Below are positions 15,963 through 24,489 of a stretch of 40,667 nucleotides of DNA, piece by piece; positions within the stretch are counted from its first letter, which is position 1, and each line of letters begins with the position of its first letter. Where the stretch lies: contig NZ_JAENWM010000031.1 of the NCBI RefSeq assembly GCF_016650035.1, positions 1 through 40,667 of the forward strand, given 5' to 3'. Source of the stretch: Clostridium sp. Its GTDB lineage: Bacteria > Bacillota > Clostridia > Clostridiales > Clostridiaceae. The notes beneath the pieces are model-generated. The model was not told where the DNA came from, ran no database searches, and saw nothing but the letters and a program-made list of their open reading frames with translations. The position numbers were made by a program, and so were the translations under genes.

Positions 15963-16037
15963 GTTCATCTATATATTTCTAAAGATATGGTTTAGAAGTT
16001 TCTACGAGAGGCCTTAAACTTCTCACTATTGGTGAAT
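15963..16037 (+). promoter_or_regulatory. Purine riboswitch aptamer, guanine class
   Basis: All parts of the purine aptamer are visible. P1 is GTTCATC (15963-15969) with GGTGAAT (16031-16037). P2 is TTCTAAA (15977-15983) with TTTAGAA (15991-15997) around the loop GATATGG. The junction is GTTTCTAC (15998-16005). P3 is GAGAGG (16006-16011) with CTTCTC (16019-16024) around the loop CCTTAAA. Then comes ACTAT. The specificity base, equivalent to position 74 of the xpt aptamer, is C at 16026, which pairs with guanine rather than adenine. It controls the whole purE-purD operon. Confidence 0.92.
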
Positions 16038-16079
16038 CTTGAATTGACTTTATACTAAGGACTGTTTTCTATGCCCTTT

Positions 16080-16131
16080 AATTCAGGATTATACCATTAG
16101 AATATTTTTTCTCATGGTATAATCCTTTTTT
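16080..16131 (+). terminator. Riboswitch-controlled terminator with competing antiterminator
   Basis: The terminator is AGGATTATACCAT (16085-16097) with ATGGTATAATCCT (16114-16126), followed by T to 16131. The competing antiterminator is AATCTTGAATT (16035-16045) with AATTCAGGATT (16080-16090), 11 bp with one G-T pair. It uses both the 3' strand of P1 and the 5' strand of the terminator. Ligand binding locks P1, frees the terminator and turns the operon off. Confidence 0.85.
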
Positions 16132-16176
16132 ATTAGCAATTATAAAAGGTGAATAATTTATATTGGAGGTAGTAAA

Positions 16177-16656
16177 ATGAAGGTAGGAATTATTTTTGGA
16201 AGTAAATCAGATAGTGACATAATGAAAAATGCAGCAGTAGCCTTAAAGGAATTTGGCGTAGATTATGAAGTACATATTTTATCAGCTCATAGAGTCCCAG
16301 AAAAATTAATGGAAGTAATATTAAATATGGAAAGTAGTGGGGTAGAATGTATTATTGCGGGGGCAGGTCTTGCTGCACATCTTCCAGGTGTAATTGCATC
16401 TCATACAGTGATGCCAGTGATTGGTGTGCCAATTAATGCAGCGCTTGCGGGTATGGACTCACTACTATCAATTGTTCAAATGCCAAAAGCCATTCCTGTT
16501 GCTACAGTGGGTATAAATAATAGCTATAATGCCGGAATGCTAGCAGTGCAAATTTTAGCTCTTAAAGATTCAGAACTTAAAAATAAACTAATGAAATATA
16601 GAAAAGACATGAAAGAAAAGTTTATAGCAGATAATGAACAAGGCGTTGAATTTTAA
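16177..16656 (+). CDS. purE: 5-(carboxyamino)imidazole ribonucleotide mutase
   Basis: 159 residues, a typical PurE length. Motifs are GIIFGSKSDSDIM at the N-terminus, ILSAHRVPEKL near 42 and IIAGAGLAAHLPGVIASHT, VIGVPINAALAGMDSLLSIVQMP after it. The SAHR form (not SAHK) points to the class I enzyme, which uses N5-CAIR made by PurK. However, no purK is present here, and the usual SDW is SDS. Either purK lies elsewhere or the enzyme works directly with AIR and CO2. It is the first gene after the guanine riboswitch; GGAGG lies upstream of the ATG. Confidence 0.93.
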   Translation: MKVGIIFGSKSDSDIMKNAAVALKEFGVDYEVHILSAHRVPEKLMEVILNMESSGVECIIAGAGLAAHLPGVIASHTVMPVIGVPINAALAGMDSLLSIVQMPKAIPVATVGINNSYNAGMLAVQILALKDSELKNKLMKYRKDMKEKFIADNEQGVEF

Positions 16657-16689
16657 GCACAAAAATAAAATATTAAGGAGTGGTTATTA

Positions 16690-17394
16690 ATGGGAGATTC
16701 AGTACTTTTATACGAGGGAAAGGCTAAAATAATGTACAGCACAGATAATAAAGATGAGGTTAGAGTATATTATAAGGATGATGCAACAGCTTTTAATGGT
16801 ATTAAAAAGGCTCAAATTGAGAATAAGGGAATTTTAAATAACAGTATAACTACTAGTTTGTTTCAACTATTAGAGAAAAAAGGTATAAAAACTCACTTTA
16901 TTAAAAAATTAAGTGACAGAGAACAACTTTGTAAAAAGGTTGAGATAGTGCCTCTAGAAGTAATTGTGAGAAATGTTGCAGCTGGCAGTATGGCAAAAAG
17001 ATATGGAATAGCAGAAGGTACGGAACTTAAAACTACAGTGTTTGAATTAAGCTATAAGGATGATTCACTAGGTGATCCTCTTATAAATGATTCACATGCA
17101 GTAGCTATGGGACTTGCTACACCAGAAGAATTAAAAGCAATATATAATTCGGCTTCAAAAATAAATGATATTTTAAGAGAAGTTTTCCTTGAAAAAGATA
17201 TTAATTTAATAGATTTCAAATTAGAATTTGGTAGATTTAATGGAGAAATTATTTTAGCAGATGAAATCTCACCAGATACATGCAGATTTTGGGATGTTAA
17301 AACAGGCGAAAAACTGGACAAAGATAGATTCAGAAGAGATTTAGGGAATGTAACAGAAGCTTATGAGGAAATATTAAGTAGAATAAATAAATAA
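16690..17394 (+). CDS. purC: SAICAR synthetase
   Basis: 234 residues. [11 protein letters not shown] at the N-terminus forms the ATP-binding strand pair, [21 protein letters not shown] is the CAIR-binding signature, and [10 protein letters not shown] plus [12 protein letters not shown] are the metal/aspartate region. It catalyses CAIR + Asp + ATP to SAICAR. It follows purE after 33 bp with its own AAGGAG and is co-transcribed. Confidence 0.96.
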   Translation: MGDSVLLYEGKAKIMYSTDNKDEVRVYYKDDATAFNGIKKAQIENKGILNNSITTSLFQLLEKKGIKTHFIKKLSDREQLCKKVEIVPLEVIVRNVAAGSMAKRYGIAEGTELKTTVFELSYKDDSLGDPLINDSHAVAMGLATPEELKAIYNSASKINDILREVFLEKDINLIDFKLEFGRFNGEIILADEISPDTCRFWDVKTGEKLDKDRFRRDLGNVTEAYEEILSRINK

Positions 17395-17442
17395 CTAAGC
17401 CCCATGCGTTAAACGAAAGAATCATATCAAGGAGGGATTTGC

Positions 17443-18912
17443 TTGAAAGTAAGTTTAGAATCGAAGAAAATATCCGAGAATTATGAAGAAAACTTTTATG
17501 ATAGTTGTGATTATAAATACGAAGATAAATTTAAAGATGAATGTGGTGTATTTGGAATTTTTTCAACTGAAAAAGATTTAGATGTTTCAACTTTAACTTA
17601 TTATGGATTATATGCATTGCAACATAGAGGAGAAGAAAGTGCGGGAATAGTATATTCTGATGGTGAAACTCTTACCTGTGAAAAGAAAATGGGCCTTGTA
17701 TGTGATGTTTTTAATGAGGAGAAACTTAAATTAATGAAGGGTCATGCTGCCATTGGTCACGTTAGGTATTCTACAACAGGTGGTAGTGAAGTGAAAAATG
17801 CACAACCACTTCTGACTAAATTTAAACTAGGAGACATAGCTATAGCTCATAATGGGAATTTAGTAAATGCAGAGGTCATAAGAGAATTACTAGAAGACTG
17901 TGGACATATGTTTCAAACATCAATAGATTCAGAAGTTATATTAAACCTAATAGCTAGAGGCGCGAAAAAAGGTATTGAAAAGGCTGTAGTTGATGCTATA
18001 CAGGCTGTTAAAGGGTCCTATGCAATAGTCATGCTTACAAAGGAAAAATTAATAGGGGTTAGAGATCAAAACGGAATACGACCTCTTTGTATTGGGACAA
18101 TAGGAAATAGTTATGTTATTGCATCAGAAAGTTGTGCACTAGATGCAATCGGTGCAGAGTTTTTAAGGGACGTGAATCCTGGTGAGATAGTAATAATAGA
18201 TGAAAGTGGACTTACATCCATTAATTTTGCAGAAAAAGCTAAAAAATCAACTTGTTCATTTGAATATATATATTTTGCAAGACCTGACAGTACCATTGAT
18301 GGAATTAATGTGTATGCTTCAAGAGTTAAGGCTGGAGAACAGTTATTCGAAGAATCACCAATCGACGCCGATATGGTTATAGGGGTTCCAGATTCAGGTA
18401 TGGCAGCTGCCATAGGATATTCTAAAGCTTCCGGAATACCTTTTGGAATGGGTCTTATAAAAAATAGATATGTAGGTAGAACATTTATAAGTCCAACTCA
18501 AGAAATTAGGGAAAGGGCAGTATCTGTAAAACTAAATGCTTTAAAAATAAATGTAGAAGGTAAAAGAGTTATTCTTATAGATGATTCAATAGTTCGCGGA
18601 ACTACAAGTAGAAGATTAGTTGAAATATTAAAAAAAGCTGGAGCAACAGAAGTTCATTTTAGAGTTTGTTCACCAGTAGTAAAATATCCATGTTATTTTG
18701 GAATTGATACCCCTTATAGAAAAGATCTAATTGGGGCTAATATAGAAGTAGAGGAAATAAGACAACAGATAGGTGCAGATAGTTTGGGATACTTAAGTAT
18801 TGATGGATTATTAAAATCCTTGGGTCATACCAACTTTTGCTTAGGTTGCTTTAAGGGTACTTATCCAGTATCGGCTCCCTTTGAAAATGATAAAGATAGA
18901 TTAGAAAGGTAG
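17443..18912 (+). CDS. purF: Amidophosphoribosyltransferase, Fe-S type
   Basis: 489 residues, the committed step PRPP + Gln to phosphoribosylamine. The glutaminase nucleophile is Cys34 in DECGVFGI, so a 33-residue propeptide must be removed, much longer than the 11 residues of the Bacillus subtilis enzyme. The PRPP loop is VILIDDSIVRGTTSRR. Cysteines in STCSFEY, YPCYFG and NFCLGCF match the 4Fe-4S ligands of the Gram-positive oxygen-sensitive type. The start codon is TTG at 17443, with AGGAGGG six bases upstream. No Met occurs in frame before Cys34, so TTG is the real start. Confidence 0.95.
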   Translation: MKVSLESKKISENYEENFYDSCDYKYEDKFKDECGVFGIFSTEKDLDVSTLTYYGLYALQHRGEESAGIVYSDGETLTCEKKMGLVCDVFNEEKLKLMKGHAAIGHVRYSTTGGSEVKNAQPLLTKFKLGDIAIAHNGNLVNAEVIRELLEDCGHMFQTSIDSEVILNLIARGAKKGIEKAVVDAIQAVKGSYAIVMLTKEKLIGVRDQNGIRPLCIGTIGNSYVIASESCALDAIGAEFLRDVNPGEIVIIDESGLTSINFAEKAKKSTCSFEYIYFARPDSTIDGINVYASRVKAGEQLFEESPIDADMVIGVPDSGMAAAIGYSKASGIPFGMGLIKNRYVGRTFISPTQEIRERAVSVKLNALKINVEGKRVILIDDSIVRGTTSRRLVEILKKAGATEVHFRVCSPVVKYPCYFGIDTPYRKDLIGANIEVEEIRQQIGADSLGYLSIDGLLKSLGHTNFCLGCFKGTYPVSAPFENDKDRLER

Positions 18913-18921
18913 GGTATATTT

Positions 18922-19920
18922 ATGATAACTTATAAAGATGCAGGTGTTAATATTGAAGAGGGATACAAGTCAGTAAGTTTAATAAAAGAATATGCATCCA
19001 AAACATTTACCGAAGGTGTCTTAAATCATTTAGGAAGTTTTGCTGGTATGTTTGAAATAGGTGAGGGTTATAAAAATCCCGTTCTAGTTTCTGGTACTGA
19101 TGGAGTCGGTACTAAACTTGACATTGCTTTTAGAATGAACAAATATGATACTGTGGGTATTGATTGTGTTGCTATGTGCGTAAATGATGTCCTTTGTAAT
19201 GGTGCTAAGCCACTTTTCTTTTTAGATTATATAGCTTGTGGTAAATTACACGCTGAAACAGCAGCACAGCTAGTAAAAGGTGTATCTGATGGGTGCATTC
19301 AATCAAGTTGTGCACTTATAGGCGGTGAAACTGCAGAAATGCCAGGATTCTATAGAGATGGTGAATATGATATGGCAGGATTTACTGTTGGTATAGTGGA
19401 TAAGCACAAAATTATTGACGGTTCAGGTATTAAAGATGGTTATTCACTTATAGGAATTGAGTCTTCAGGACTTCATAGTAATGGGTTTTCACTAGTTAGA
19501 AAATTAATACCTGATTTAGATATTGAGTTTAATGGACAAAAAATTGGGAATACACTTTTAGCGCCAACAAAAATTTACACTAAAACTGTACTAAATCTTT
19601 TAGATAAATTCGATATAAAAGGTATGGCACATATAACTGGCGGCGGTTTTTATGAAAATATACCAAGAATGTTCCATGAAAAATTTACAGCAGTTATAGA
19701 TAAAAACAGTTTTAATACGCCAGATATTTTCAAACATCTTATGTCTCTTGGGGTAACAGAGGAACACATGTTTAACACATATAATATGGGTATAGGCTAT
19801 GTATTATGTGTTGAAAACAAGGACACTATGAAAGTTATAAAGACTATTTCGGATTCGGGTGATAGAGCATATAAAATCGGTCACATTGAGGCTGGAGGTG
19901 CGGGAGTTTGTTTAAAATAG
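18922..19920 (+). CDS. purM: Phosphoribosylformylglycinamidine cyclo-ligase (AIR synthetase)
   Basis: 332 residues, family length. VSGTDGVGTKLDIAF (about 52-66), DCVAMCVNDVLCNGAKPLFFLDYIA, GGETAEMPGFY and SSGLHSNGFSLVRK are the standard PurM motifs for ATP and FGAM binding. The spacer after purF is only 9 bp and the ribosome site (GTAGGG) is modest. The last 13 bases overlap purN. Confidence 0.96.
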   Translation: MITYKDAGVNIEEGYKSVSLIKEYASKTFTEGVLNHLGSFAGMFEIGEGYKNPVLVSGTDGVGTKLDIAFRMNKYDTVGIDCVAMCVNDVLCNGAKPLFFLDYIACGKLHAETAAQLVKGVSDGCIQSSCALIGGETAEMPGFYRDGEYDMAGFTVGIVDKHKIIDGSGIKDGYSLIGIESSGLHSNGFSLVRKLIPDLDIEFNGQKIGNTLLAPTKIYTKTVLNLLDKFDIKGMAHITGGGFYENIPRMFHEKFTAVIDKNSFNTPDIFKHLMSLGVTEEHMFNTYNMGIGYVLCVENKDTMKVIKTISDSGDRAYKIGHIEAGGAGVCLK

Positions 19921-20519
19921 CCGTATTAGTCTCTGGAAGTGGGAGCAATCTTAAGTCTATAATGGATAATATAGATAGTGGATATCTAAATTGTTCTATT
20001 GAGGCAGTAATTAGTGATAAGAATGATGTATATGGCTTAGAAAGAGCAAAGTCCAAAAACATAAAAACGTATGTAGTAGATAAAAAAGAATATGGTGCTA
20101 AGCTTTCAGATGAAATATTAAATATTGTGCAAGGCAAAGTAGATTTAATAGTGTTGGCTGGATTTTTATCCATACTCCGTGGAAATATAATAGAAGTTTT
20201 TGAAAATAAAATAATAAATATTCATCCCGCGCTTATACCAGCCTTTTGTGGACCTGGAATGTATGGCATTAAAGTTCATGAAAGTGCAATAGAATATGGA
20301 GTTAAAGTTTCAGGGTGCACTGTACATTTTGTAGATAAATGCACAGACTCAGGTCCTATAATAATTCAAAAGGTGGTAGAGGTTTATAGCGAAGATACAG
20401 CTAAAGATCTACAGTCAAGAGTTTTAAAAGAGGAGCATATAGCACTTTCTGAAGCTATTAAATACATAAGCGAGGGGAAAATAAACATTCAGGGAAGAAA
20501 AGTAGGGAAGGTGGAATAA
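19908..20519 (+). CDS. purN: Glycinamide ribonucleotide formyltransferase
   Basis: 203 residues. [17 protein letters not shown] at the N-terminus is the phosphate-binding loop. The catalytic set is Asn and His in [11 protein letters not shown] and Asp in [14 protein letters not shown]. It uses 10-formyl-THF to formylate GAR. The start is TTG at 19908 with GGAGG at 19894-19898, inside the end of purM. The product begins as closely to the GSGSN loop as other PurN proteins, so the TTG fits. The 13-bp overlap suggests translational coupling to purM. Confidence 0.94.
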   Translation: MFKIAVLVSGSGSNLKSIMDNIDSGYLNCSIEAVISDKNDVYGLERAKSKNIKTYVVDKKEYGAKLSDEILNIVQGKVDLIVLAGFLSILRGNIIEVFENKIINIHPALIPAFCGPGMYGIKVHESAIEYGVKVSGCTVHFVDKCTDSGPIIIQKVVEVYSEDTAKDLQSRVLKEEHIALSEAIKYISEGKINIQGRKVGKVE

Positions 20520-20521
20520 AA

Positions 20522-22024
20522 ATGGTTAAGACAGCACTTATAAGTGTTTTTGATAAAACAAATATTTTAGAACTTGCAACTTCACTTCAAAATAACGGTG
20601 TAGAAATTATATCTACAGGTGGAACTTTTAAGTATTTAAGTGAAAATGGCATTAAAGTTTTGGAAATATCTGATGTTACTGGCTTTGAAGAGATTCTAGA
20701 TGGAAGAGTTAAAACACTACATCCAACAATTCATAGCGGAATTTTAGCTATAAGAGATAACAAAGAGCATATGGAAACTATTAAAGCTAAAGGAATAAAA
20801 CCTATCGATATGGTAGTAGTAAATCTTTATCCCTTCTTTGATAAGGTAACAGAAGATATAAGTTTTGAAGAAAAAGTTGAATTTATTGATATCGGCGGAC
20901 CAACTATGCTAAGAGCCGCTGCTAAAAACTTCAAAGATGTTATTGTACTCAGTGATATAAAAGATTATAAAAACATTATAAGTGCAATGGATGATAAAGT
21001 GGAAGTTGCTTTTGAAACTAAAAAATATCTAGCAGGAAAAGTATTTAATTTAATTTCAGCTTACGATGCAGCTATAAGTAATTTCTTACTAGGAGAGGAT
21101 TCATACCCTGAATATCTTTCTGTTTCCTATAAAAAGCAAATGGATTTAAGATATGGGGAAAATCCTCACCAAAGCGCAGCTTATTACGTTAGCACAGCAG
21201 AAAGTGGAGCAATGAAGGATATGGAGCAGTTACATGGCAAGGAATTATCTTATAATAACTTAAAGGACATGGATATTGCATGGAAGATGGTATGTGAATT
21301 TGATGAAACTGCTTGTTGCGCATTAAAGCATAATACACCTTGTGGTGTTGCCATAGGAGGAAGCGCGCTTGAAACTTACAAGAACGCATACGAGTGTGAT
21401 CCTATGTCTATATTTGGTGGCATTGTTGCTTTTAATAAAAAAGTAGACAGTGAAACTGCAAAGGAACTTATAAAGATATTTTTAGAAGTGGTTATTGCAC
21501 CAGAGTTTGACGATGATGCTCTAGAAATACTAAAAAGTAAGAAGAATTTAAGAATTATATTATGTACAAGTAAAGCAATTGATAAAACTCAGATGGTTAA
21601 AGTTGATGGAGGAATACTCGTACAAAATTCTGATGATAAATTAGTAGAAGATCTAAAAGTGGTTACTAAAAATAGTCCAACAGAGGACCAAATGAAAGAT
21701 TTGATATTTGCTATGAAAGTAGTTAAATATGTTAAATCAAATGCTATTGTCGTGGTGAAAGACGGTATGACTAAAGGTATTGGAGCAGGTCAAGTAAATA
21801 GAATATGGGCAGCTGAGCAAGCCTTAGAAAGAGCAGGAGATGCTACGATACTTGCGTCAGATGCGTTCTTCCCATTTGGAGACGTGGTAGAACTTGCTGC
21901 AAAATATAGCATAAAAGCCATTATTCAACCGGGTGGTTCTATTAAAGATGGATTATCAATAGAGGCCTGCGATAAAAATGGTATCTCCATGGTATTTACG
22001 GGTACAAGGCATTTTAAACATTAA
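20522..22024 (+). CDS. purH: AICAR formyltransferase/IMP cyclohydrolase
   Basis: 500 residues, bifunctional, last two steps to IMP. The N-terminal MGS-like cyclohydrolase domain (about 1-190) has [23 protein letters not shown] and [12 protein letters not shown]. The C-terminal transformylase has [13 protein letters not shown], the catalytic Lys-His in [12 protein letters not shown], and [14 protein letters not shown]. It follows purN after a 2-bp gap with GGAAGGTGG upstream. Confidence 0.96.
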   Translation: MVKTALISVFDKTNILELATSLQNNGVEIISTGGTFKYLSENGIKVLEISDVTGFEEILDGRVKTLHPTIHSGILAIRDNKEHMETIKAKGIKPIDMVVVNLYPFFDKVTEDISFEEKVEFIDIGGPTMLRAAAKNFKDVIVLSDIKDYKNIISAMDDKVEVAFETKKYLAGKVFNLISAYDAAISNFLLGEDSYPEYLSVSYKKQMDLRYGENPHQSAAYYVSTAESGAMKDMEQLHGKELSYNNLKDMDIAWKMVCEFDETACCALKHNTPCGVAIGGSALETYKNAYECDPMSIFGGIVAFNKKVDSETAKELIKIFLEVVIAPEFDDDALEILKSKKNLRIILCTSKAIDKTQMVKVDGGILVQNSDDKLVEDLKVVTKNSPTEDQMKDLIFAMKVVKYVKSNAIVVVKDGMTKGIGAGQVNRIWAAEQALERAGDATILASDAFFPFGDVVELAAKYSIKAIIQPGGSIKDGLSIEACDKNGISMVFTGTRHFKH

Positions 22025-22037
22025 GAATGAAAGCATA

Positions 22038-22077
22038 AAGCTCATGATGGATAACCTAGTTATTTCATCATGAGCTT
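22038..22077 (+). other. Stem-loop between purH and purD
   Basis: A 12-bp perfect stem, AAGCTCATGATG (22038-22049) with CATCATGAGCTT (22066-22077), but no T run follows. It is therefore not a standard terminator; it may stabilise or process the mRNA, or attenuate purD. Confidence 0.6.
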
Positions 22078-22103
22078 AATAAATATATAGGAGGAGGATT
22101 GTT

Positions 22104-23348
22104 ATGAAGGTATTAATTATTGGTTCTGGGGGAAGGGAACATGCACTAGTATCGAAGGTTTCAGAGAATTCAATTGTTGACAAAATATATTGCGCTCCTG
22201 GTAACGGTGGTACAAGAAGAGAAAATAAATGTGAGAATGTCAATATTACAAAAATGGATGAGCTTTTAGATTTTGCCGTTAAAAATAAAATAGACATTAC
22301 CATAGTTGGATCAGAAGAATGGCTTGTACAAGGTATAGCAGATAAATTTAAAGAGAATGGACTTAAGATATTGGGACCTAGTAAAAAGGCAGCCATGCTT
22401 GAAGGGAGTAAATCTTATTCTAAAGAATTCATGAAAAAATATGGTATAAAAACAGCAGCTTACGCAGTTTTTGAAAATGAAGATGAAGCTACCTCGTATT
22501 TGAAAAATTGTGAATATCCTGTAGTGATTAAAGCAGATGGTTTGGCAGCAGGCAAAGGTGTAGTTATCTGTAATGATTACGCACAGGCACAAAAAAGCAT
22601 AAATGATTTTATGGTTTTAGATATATTTAAGGGTAGCGGCAAGAAAATTGTAATTGAAGAGTTTTTGGAGGGAGTAGAAGCTTCTATACTGTCTATAACT
22701 GACGGTGAAATCATAATTCCGTTTATATCTTCAAAAGATCACAAACAAATATTTGACGGTGATAAAGGACCTAATACAGGAGGAATGGGAGTTATAGCGC
22801 CAAATCCATATTGTGATAAAAGTGTATTAGACGAGTTTTCCAAAAATATATTAAGGCCTACTCTTAAGGGTATTCAAGAGGAAGAAATGGACTATACGGG
22901 TATAATATTTTTTGGCATAATGATAACAAAGAAAGGCATATATCTGCTCGAATACAATGTAAGATTTGGAGACCCTGAGACTCAAGCTGTGCTACCACTT
23001 ATGAAGAGTGATTTTACTGAACTTTTAATTAGTGCTTTAGATGGAAAACTTACGGATTTTGATTTACAGTGGAAAGATGGACATTCTTGCTGTGTAATTG
23101 CTGCATCAAAAGGATATCCAGGTAATTATAGTACAGGAATTGAAATAAGTGAGCTTAATAAACTAGAGGGTAAGTTATATGTTGCAGGGGCTAGTGAGAC
23201 GGATGGTATTATGAAGACTGCTGGTGGAAGAGTTCTTGGAATAACTGGATTTGGTGAAACATTAGAGAAGGCAAGGAAAATGGCTTATGCCGATATGGAG
23301 AAAATAAAGTTTGATGGAATGCAATACAGAAAAGATATAGGGAAATAG
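22104..23348 (+). CDS. purD: Phosphoribosylamine-glycine ligase (GAR synthetase)
   Basis: 414 residues. KVLIIGSGGREHALVSKVS is the N-terminal PRA-binding motif. The ATP-grasp core follows, with VIKADGLAAGKGVVIC, DGDKGPNTGGMGVIAPNPY and EYNVRFGDPETQAVLP as metal and ATP ligands. It catalyses PRA + Gly + ATP to GAR. AGGAGGAGG lies upstream of the ATG. It is the last gene of the operon; no clear terminator follows within 200 bp. Confidence 0.96.
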   Translation: MKVLIIGSGGREHALVSKVSENSIVDKIYCAPGNGGTRRENKCENVNITKMDELLDFAVKNKIDITIVGSEEWLVQGIADKFKENGLKILGPSKKAAMLEGSKSYSKEFMKKYGIKTAAYAVFENEDEATSYLKNCEYPVVIKADGLAAGKGVVICNDYAQAQKSINDFMVLDIFKGSGKKIVIEEFLEGVEASILSITDGEIIIPFISSKDHKQIFDGDKGPNTGGMGVIAPNPYCDKSVLDEFSKNILRPTLKGIQEEEMDYTGIIFFGIMITKKGIYLLEYNVRFGDPETQAVLPLMKSDFTELLISALDGKLTDFDLQWKDGHSCCVIAASKGYPGNYSTGIEISELNKLEGKLYVAGASETDGIMKTAGGRVLGITGFGETLEKARKMAYADMEKIKFDGMQYRKDIGK

Positions 23349-23559
23349 AATTTAAAGATAAATCGTGAACTCCGTAGGATGATCAGTGATGGCAGTAGGA
23401 GAATATAGTTATGAGCCGTTGATGATTCCTGTAATATGGAAATAAAAAGCTTGAATATTGTGAAAATGTCTTATATGATGTTAGTAGAATAAAAATAAGT
23501 ATTAACCTAGAAATAAGTTAAATTGCAATTATTGAAATTTATACAAGGAGATGATAAAT

Positions 23560-23826
23560 ATGAAAGTTGTTAAACAAGATGGAAGACTTCAAAGTTTTGA
23601 TATACAAAGAATAAAAACTAGTATATATAGTGCTTCTGATGATGCGAATGAACCATTAAATACGTCAGATATTGAGAATTTAGCTAGGAGCGTTGAAAGT
23701 GAAATAATTAATCTTCATAAGGATACTATTCAATCTTATCTTATTCAAAGTATAGTGCTCAGTGAAATAGAAAAATCAGGTTTTCACAAGGTAGGTAAAT
23801 ATTATAATCGTGGGAAAGTAGAATAA
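23560..23826 (+). CDS. Free-standing ATP-cone domain protein
   Basis: 88 residues that consist almost wholly of an ATP-cone domain: KVVKQDGRLQSFDIQRIKTSIYSA at the N-terminus, then helices ending IVLSEIEKSGFHKVGKYY. ATP-cones bind ATP/dATP and normally sit at the N-terminus of anaerobic or class I ribonucleotide reductases or in NrdR. No catalytic or zinc domain is attached, so this may be a separate regulatory subunit. ATG 23560 has AAGGAG at correct spacing; the ATG at 23551 lies too close. A terminator follows. Confidence 0.8.
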   Translation: MKVVKQDGRLQSFDIQRIKTSIYSASDDANEPLNTSDIENLARSVESEIINLHKDTIQSYLIQSIVLSEIEKSGFHKVGKYYNRGKVE

Positions 23827-23830
23827 TACT

Positions 23831-23864
23831 AAAAAAGTAGATGAAATAAATCATCTGCTTTTTT
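23831..23864 (+). terminator. Terminator after the ATP-cone gene
   Basis: The arms 23831-23844 and 23851-23864 form an A-rich/T-rich extended stem with core GTAGATGA/TCATCTGC, one G-T pair, ending in six T. Confidence 0.85.
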
Positions 23865-23902
23865 ATATTCTAATGTAGATGGCTTTGAGGAGGTATGTTT
23901 AT

Positions 23903-24397
23903 ATGGAATTATGGGATATTTATGATGGAAATAGAGAAAAAACTGGAGGGACTCATAAAAGAGGTATGCCTATGAAGGAAGGTGACTATCATCTGGTGAT
24001 TCATGTTTGGATTGTTAATGATAGTGGAGAATATCTAATTCAAAAGAGACAGCCTTGGAAAAAGGGATGGCCTAATATGTGGGATGGTTCTGCTGCTGGG
24101 TGTGCAGTACTAGGGGAGAGTAGTGTGAATGCAGTTATGCGTGAAACAAAGGAAGAGTTGGGCATTGATTTGGATATTGGTAAAGGCGAAAATTTATTTT
24201 CAGTGAAATTCTCTAGTGGCTTTGATGATATATGGCTTGTACGTCAAAATGTGGATATAAGGGATTTAAAACTTCAGTATGAGGAGGTAGCTGATGCAAA
24301 ATGGGTAAGCGATAAGGAAATTAAACAAATGGTACGCCATGGAGAGTTTATAGCATACGATTATCTTGATAAACTATTTGAAATGGTAAATAATTAA
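23903..24397 (+). CDS. Nudix hydrolase
   Basis: 164 residues. The Nudix box is complete: GCAVLGESSVNAV then MRETKEELGI, i.e. G-x5-E-x7-RE-x2-EE-x-G. The N-terminus ELWDIYDGNREKTGGTHKRG and the HVWIVNDSGEYLIQKRQ strand resemble the IPP-isomerase-like Nudix subgroup, but members hydrolyse varied nucleoside diphosphates and the substrate cannot be read off. The ATG at 23903 has GAGGAGG upstream; the earlier in-frame TTG/ATG region at 23879 is inside the leader. It is a single gene between two terminators. Confidence 0.87.
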   Translation: MELWDIYDGNREKTGGTHKRGMPMKEGDYHLVIHVWIVNDSGEYLIQKRQPWKKGWPNMWDGSAAGCAVLGESSVNAVMRETKEELGIDLDIGKGENLFSVKFSSGFDDIWLVRQNVDIRDLKLQYEEVADAKWVSDKEIKQMVRHGEFIAYDYLDKLFEMVNN

Positions 24398-24431
24398 ATA
24401 TTTACAGTATATGTATAGAAAATATAAAATT

Positions 24432-24467
24432 AAAAAAGTAGTTGGGGTAATAGTCAACTACTTTTTT
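24432..24467. terminator. Bidirectional terminator
   Basis: AAAAAAGTAGTTG (24432-24444) with CAACTACTTTTTT (24455-24467), a perfect 13-bp arm pair between convergent genes. A run on one side and T run on the other suit both strands. Confidence 0.88.
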
Positions 24468-24489
24468 AGTTTGAATTTGAAGTGAATTA

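Noticed and set aside
15963-16037. Adenine riboswitch (loop CCTTAAA and P2 loop resemble the add aptamer)
   Set aside because: The specificity base is C (16026), not U, so guanine is expected.
22038-22077. Terminator splitting purH from purD
   Set aside because: No T run follows the stem and purD has no visible promoter.
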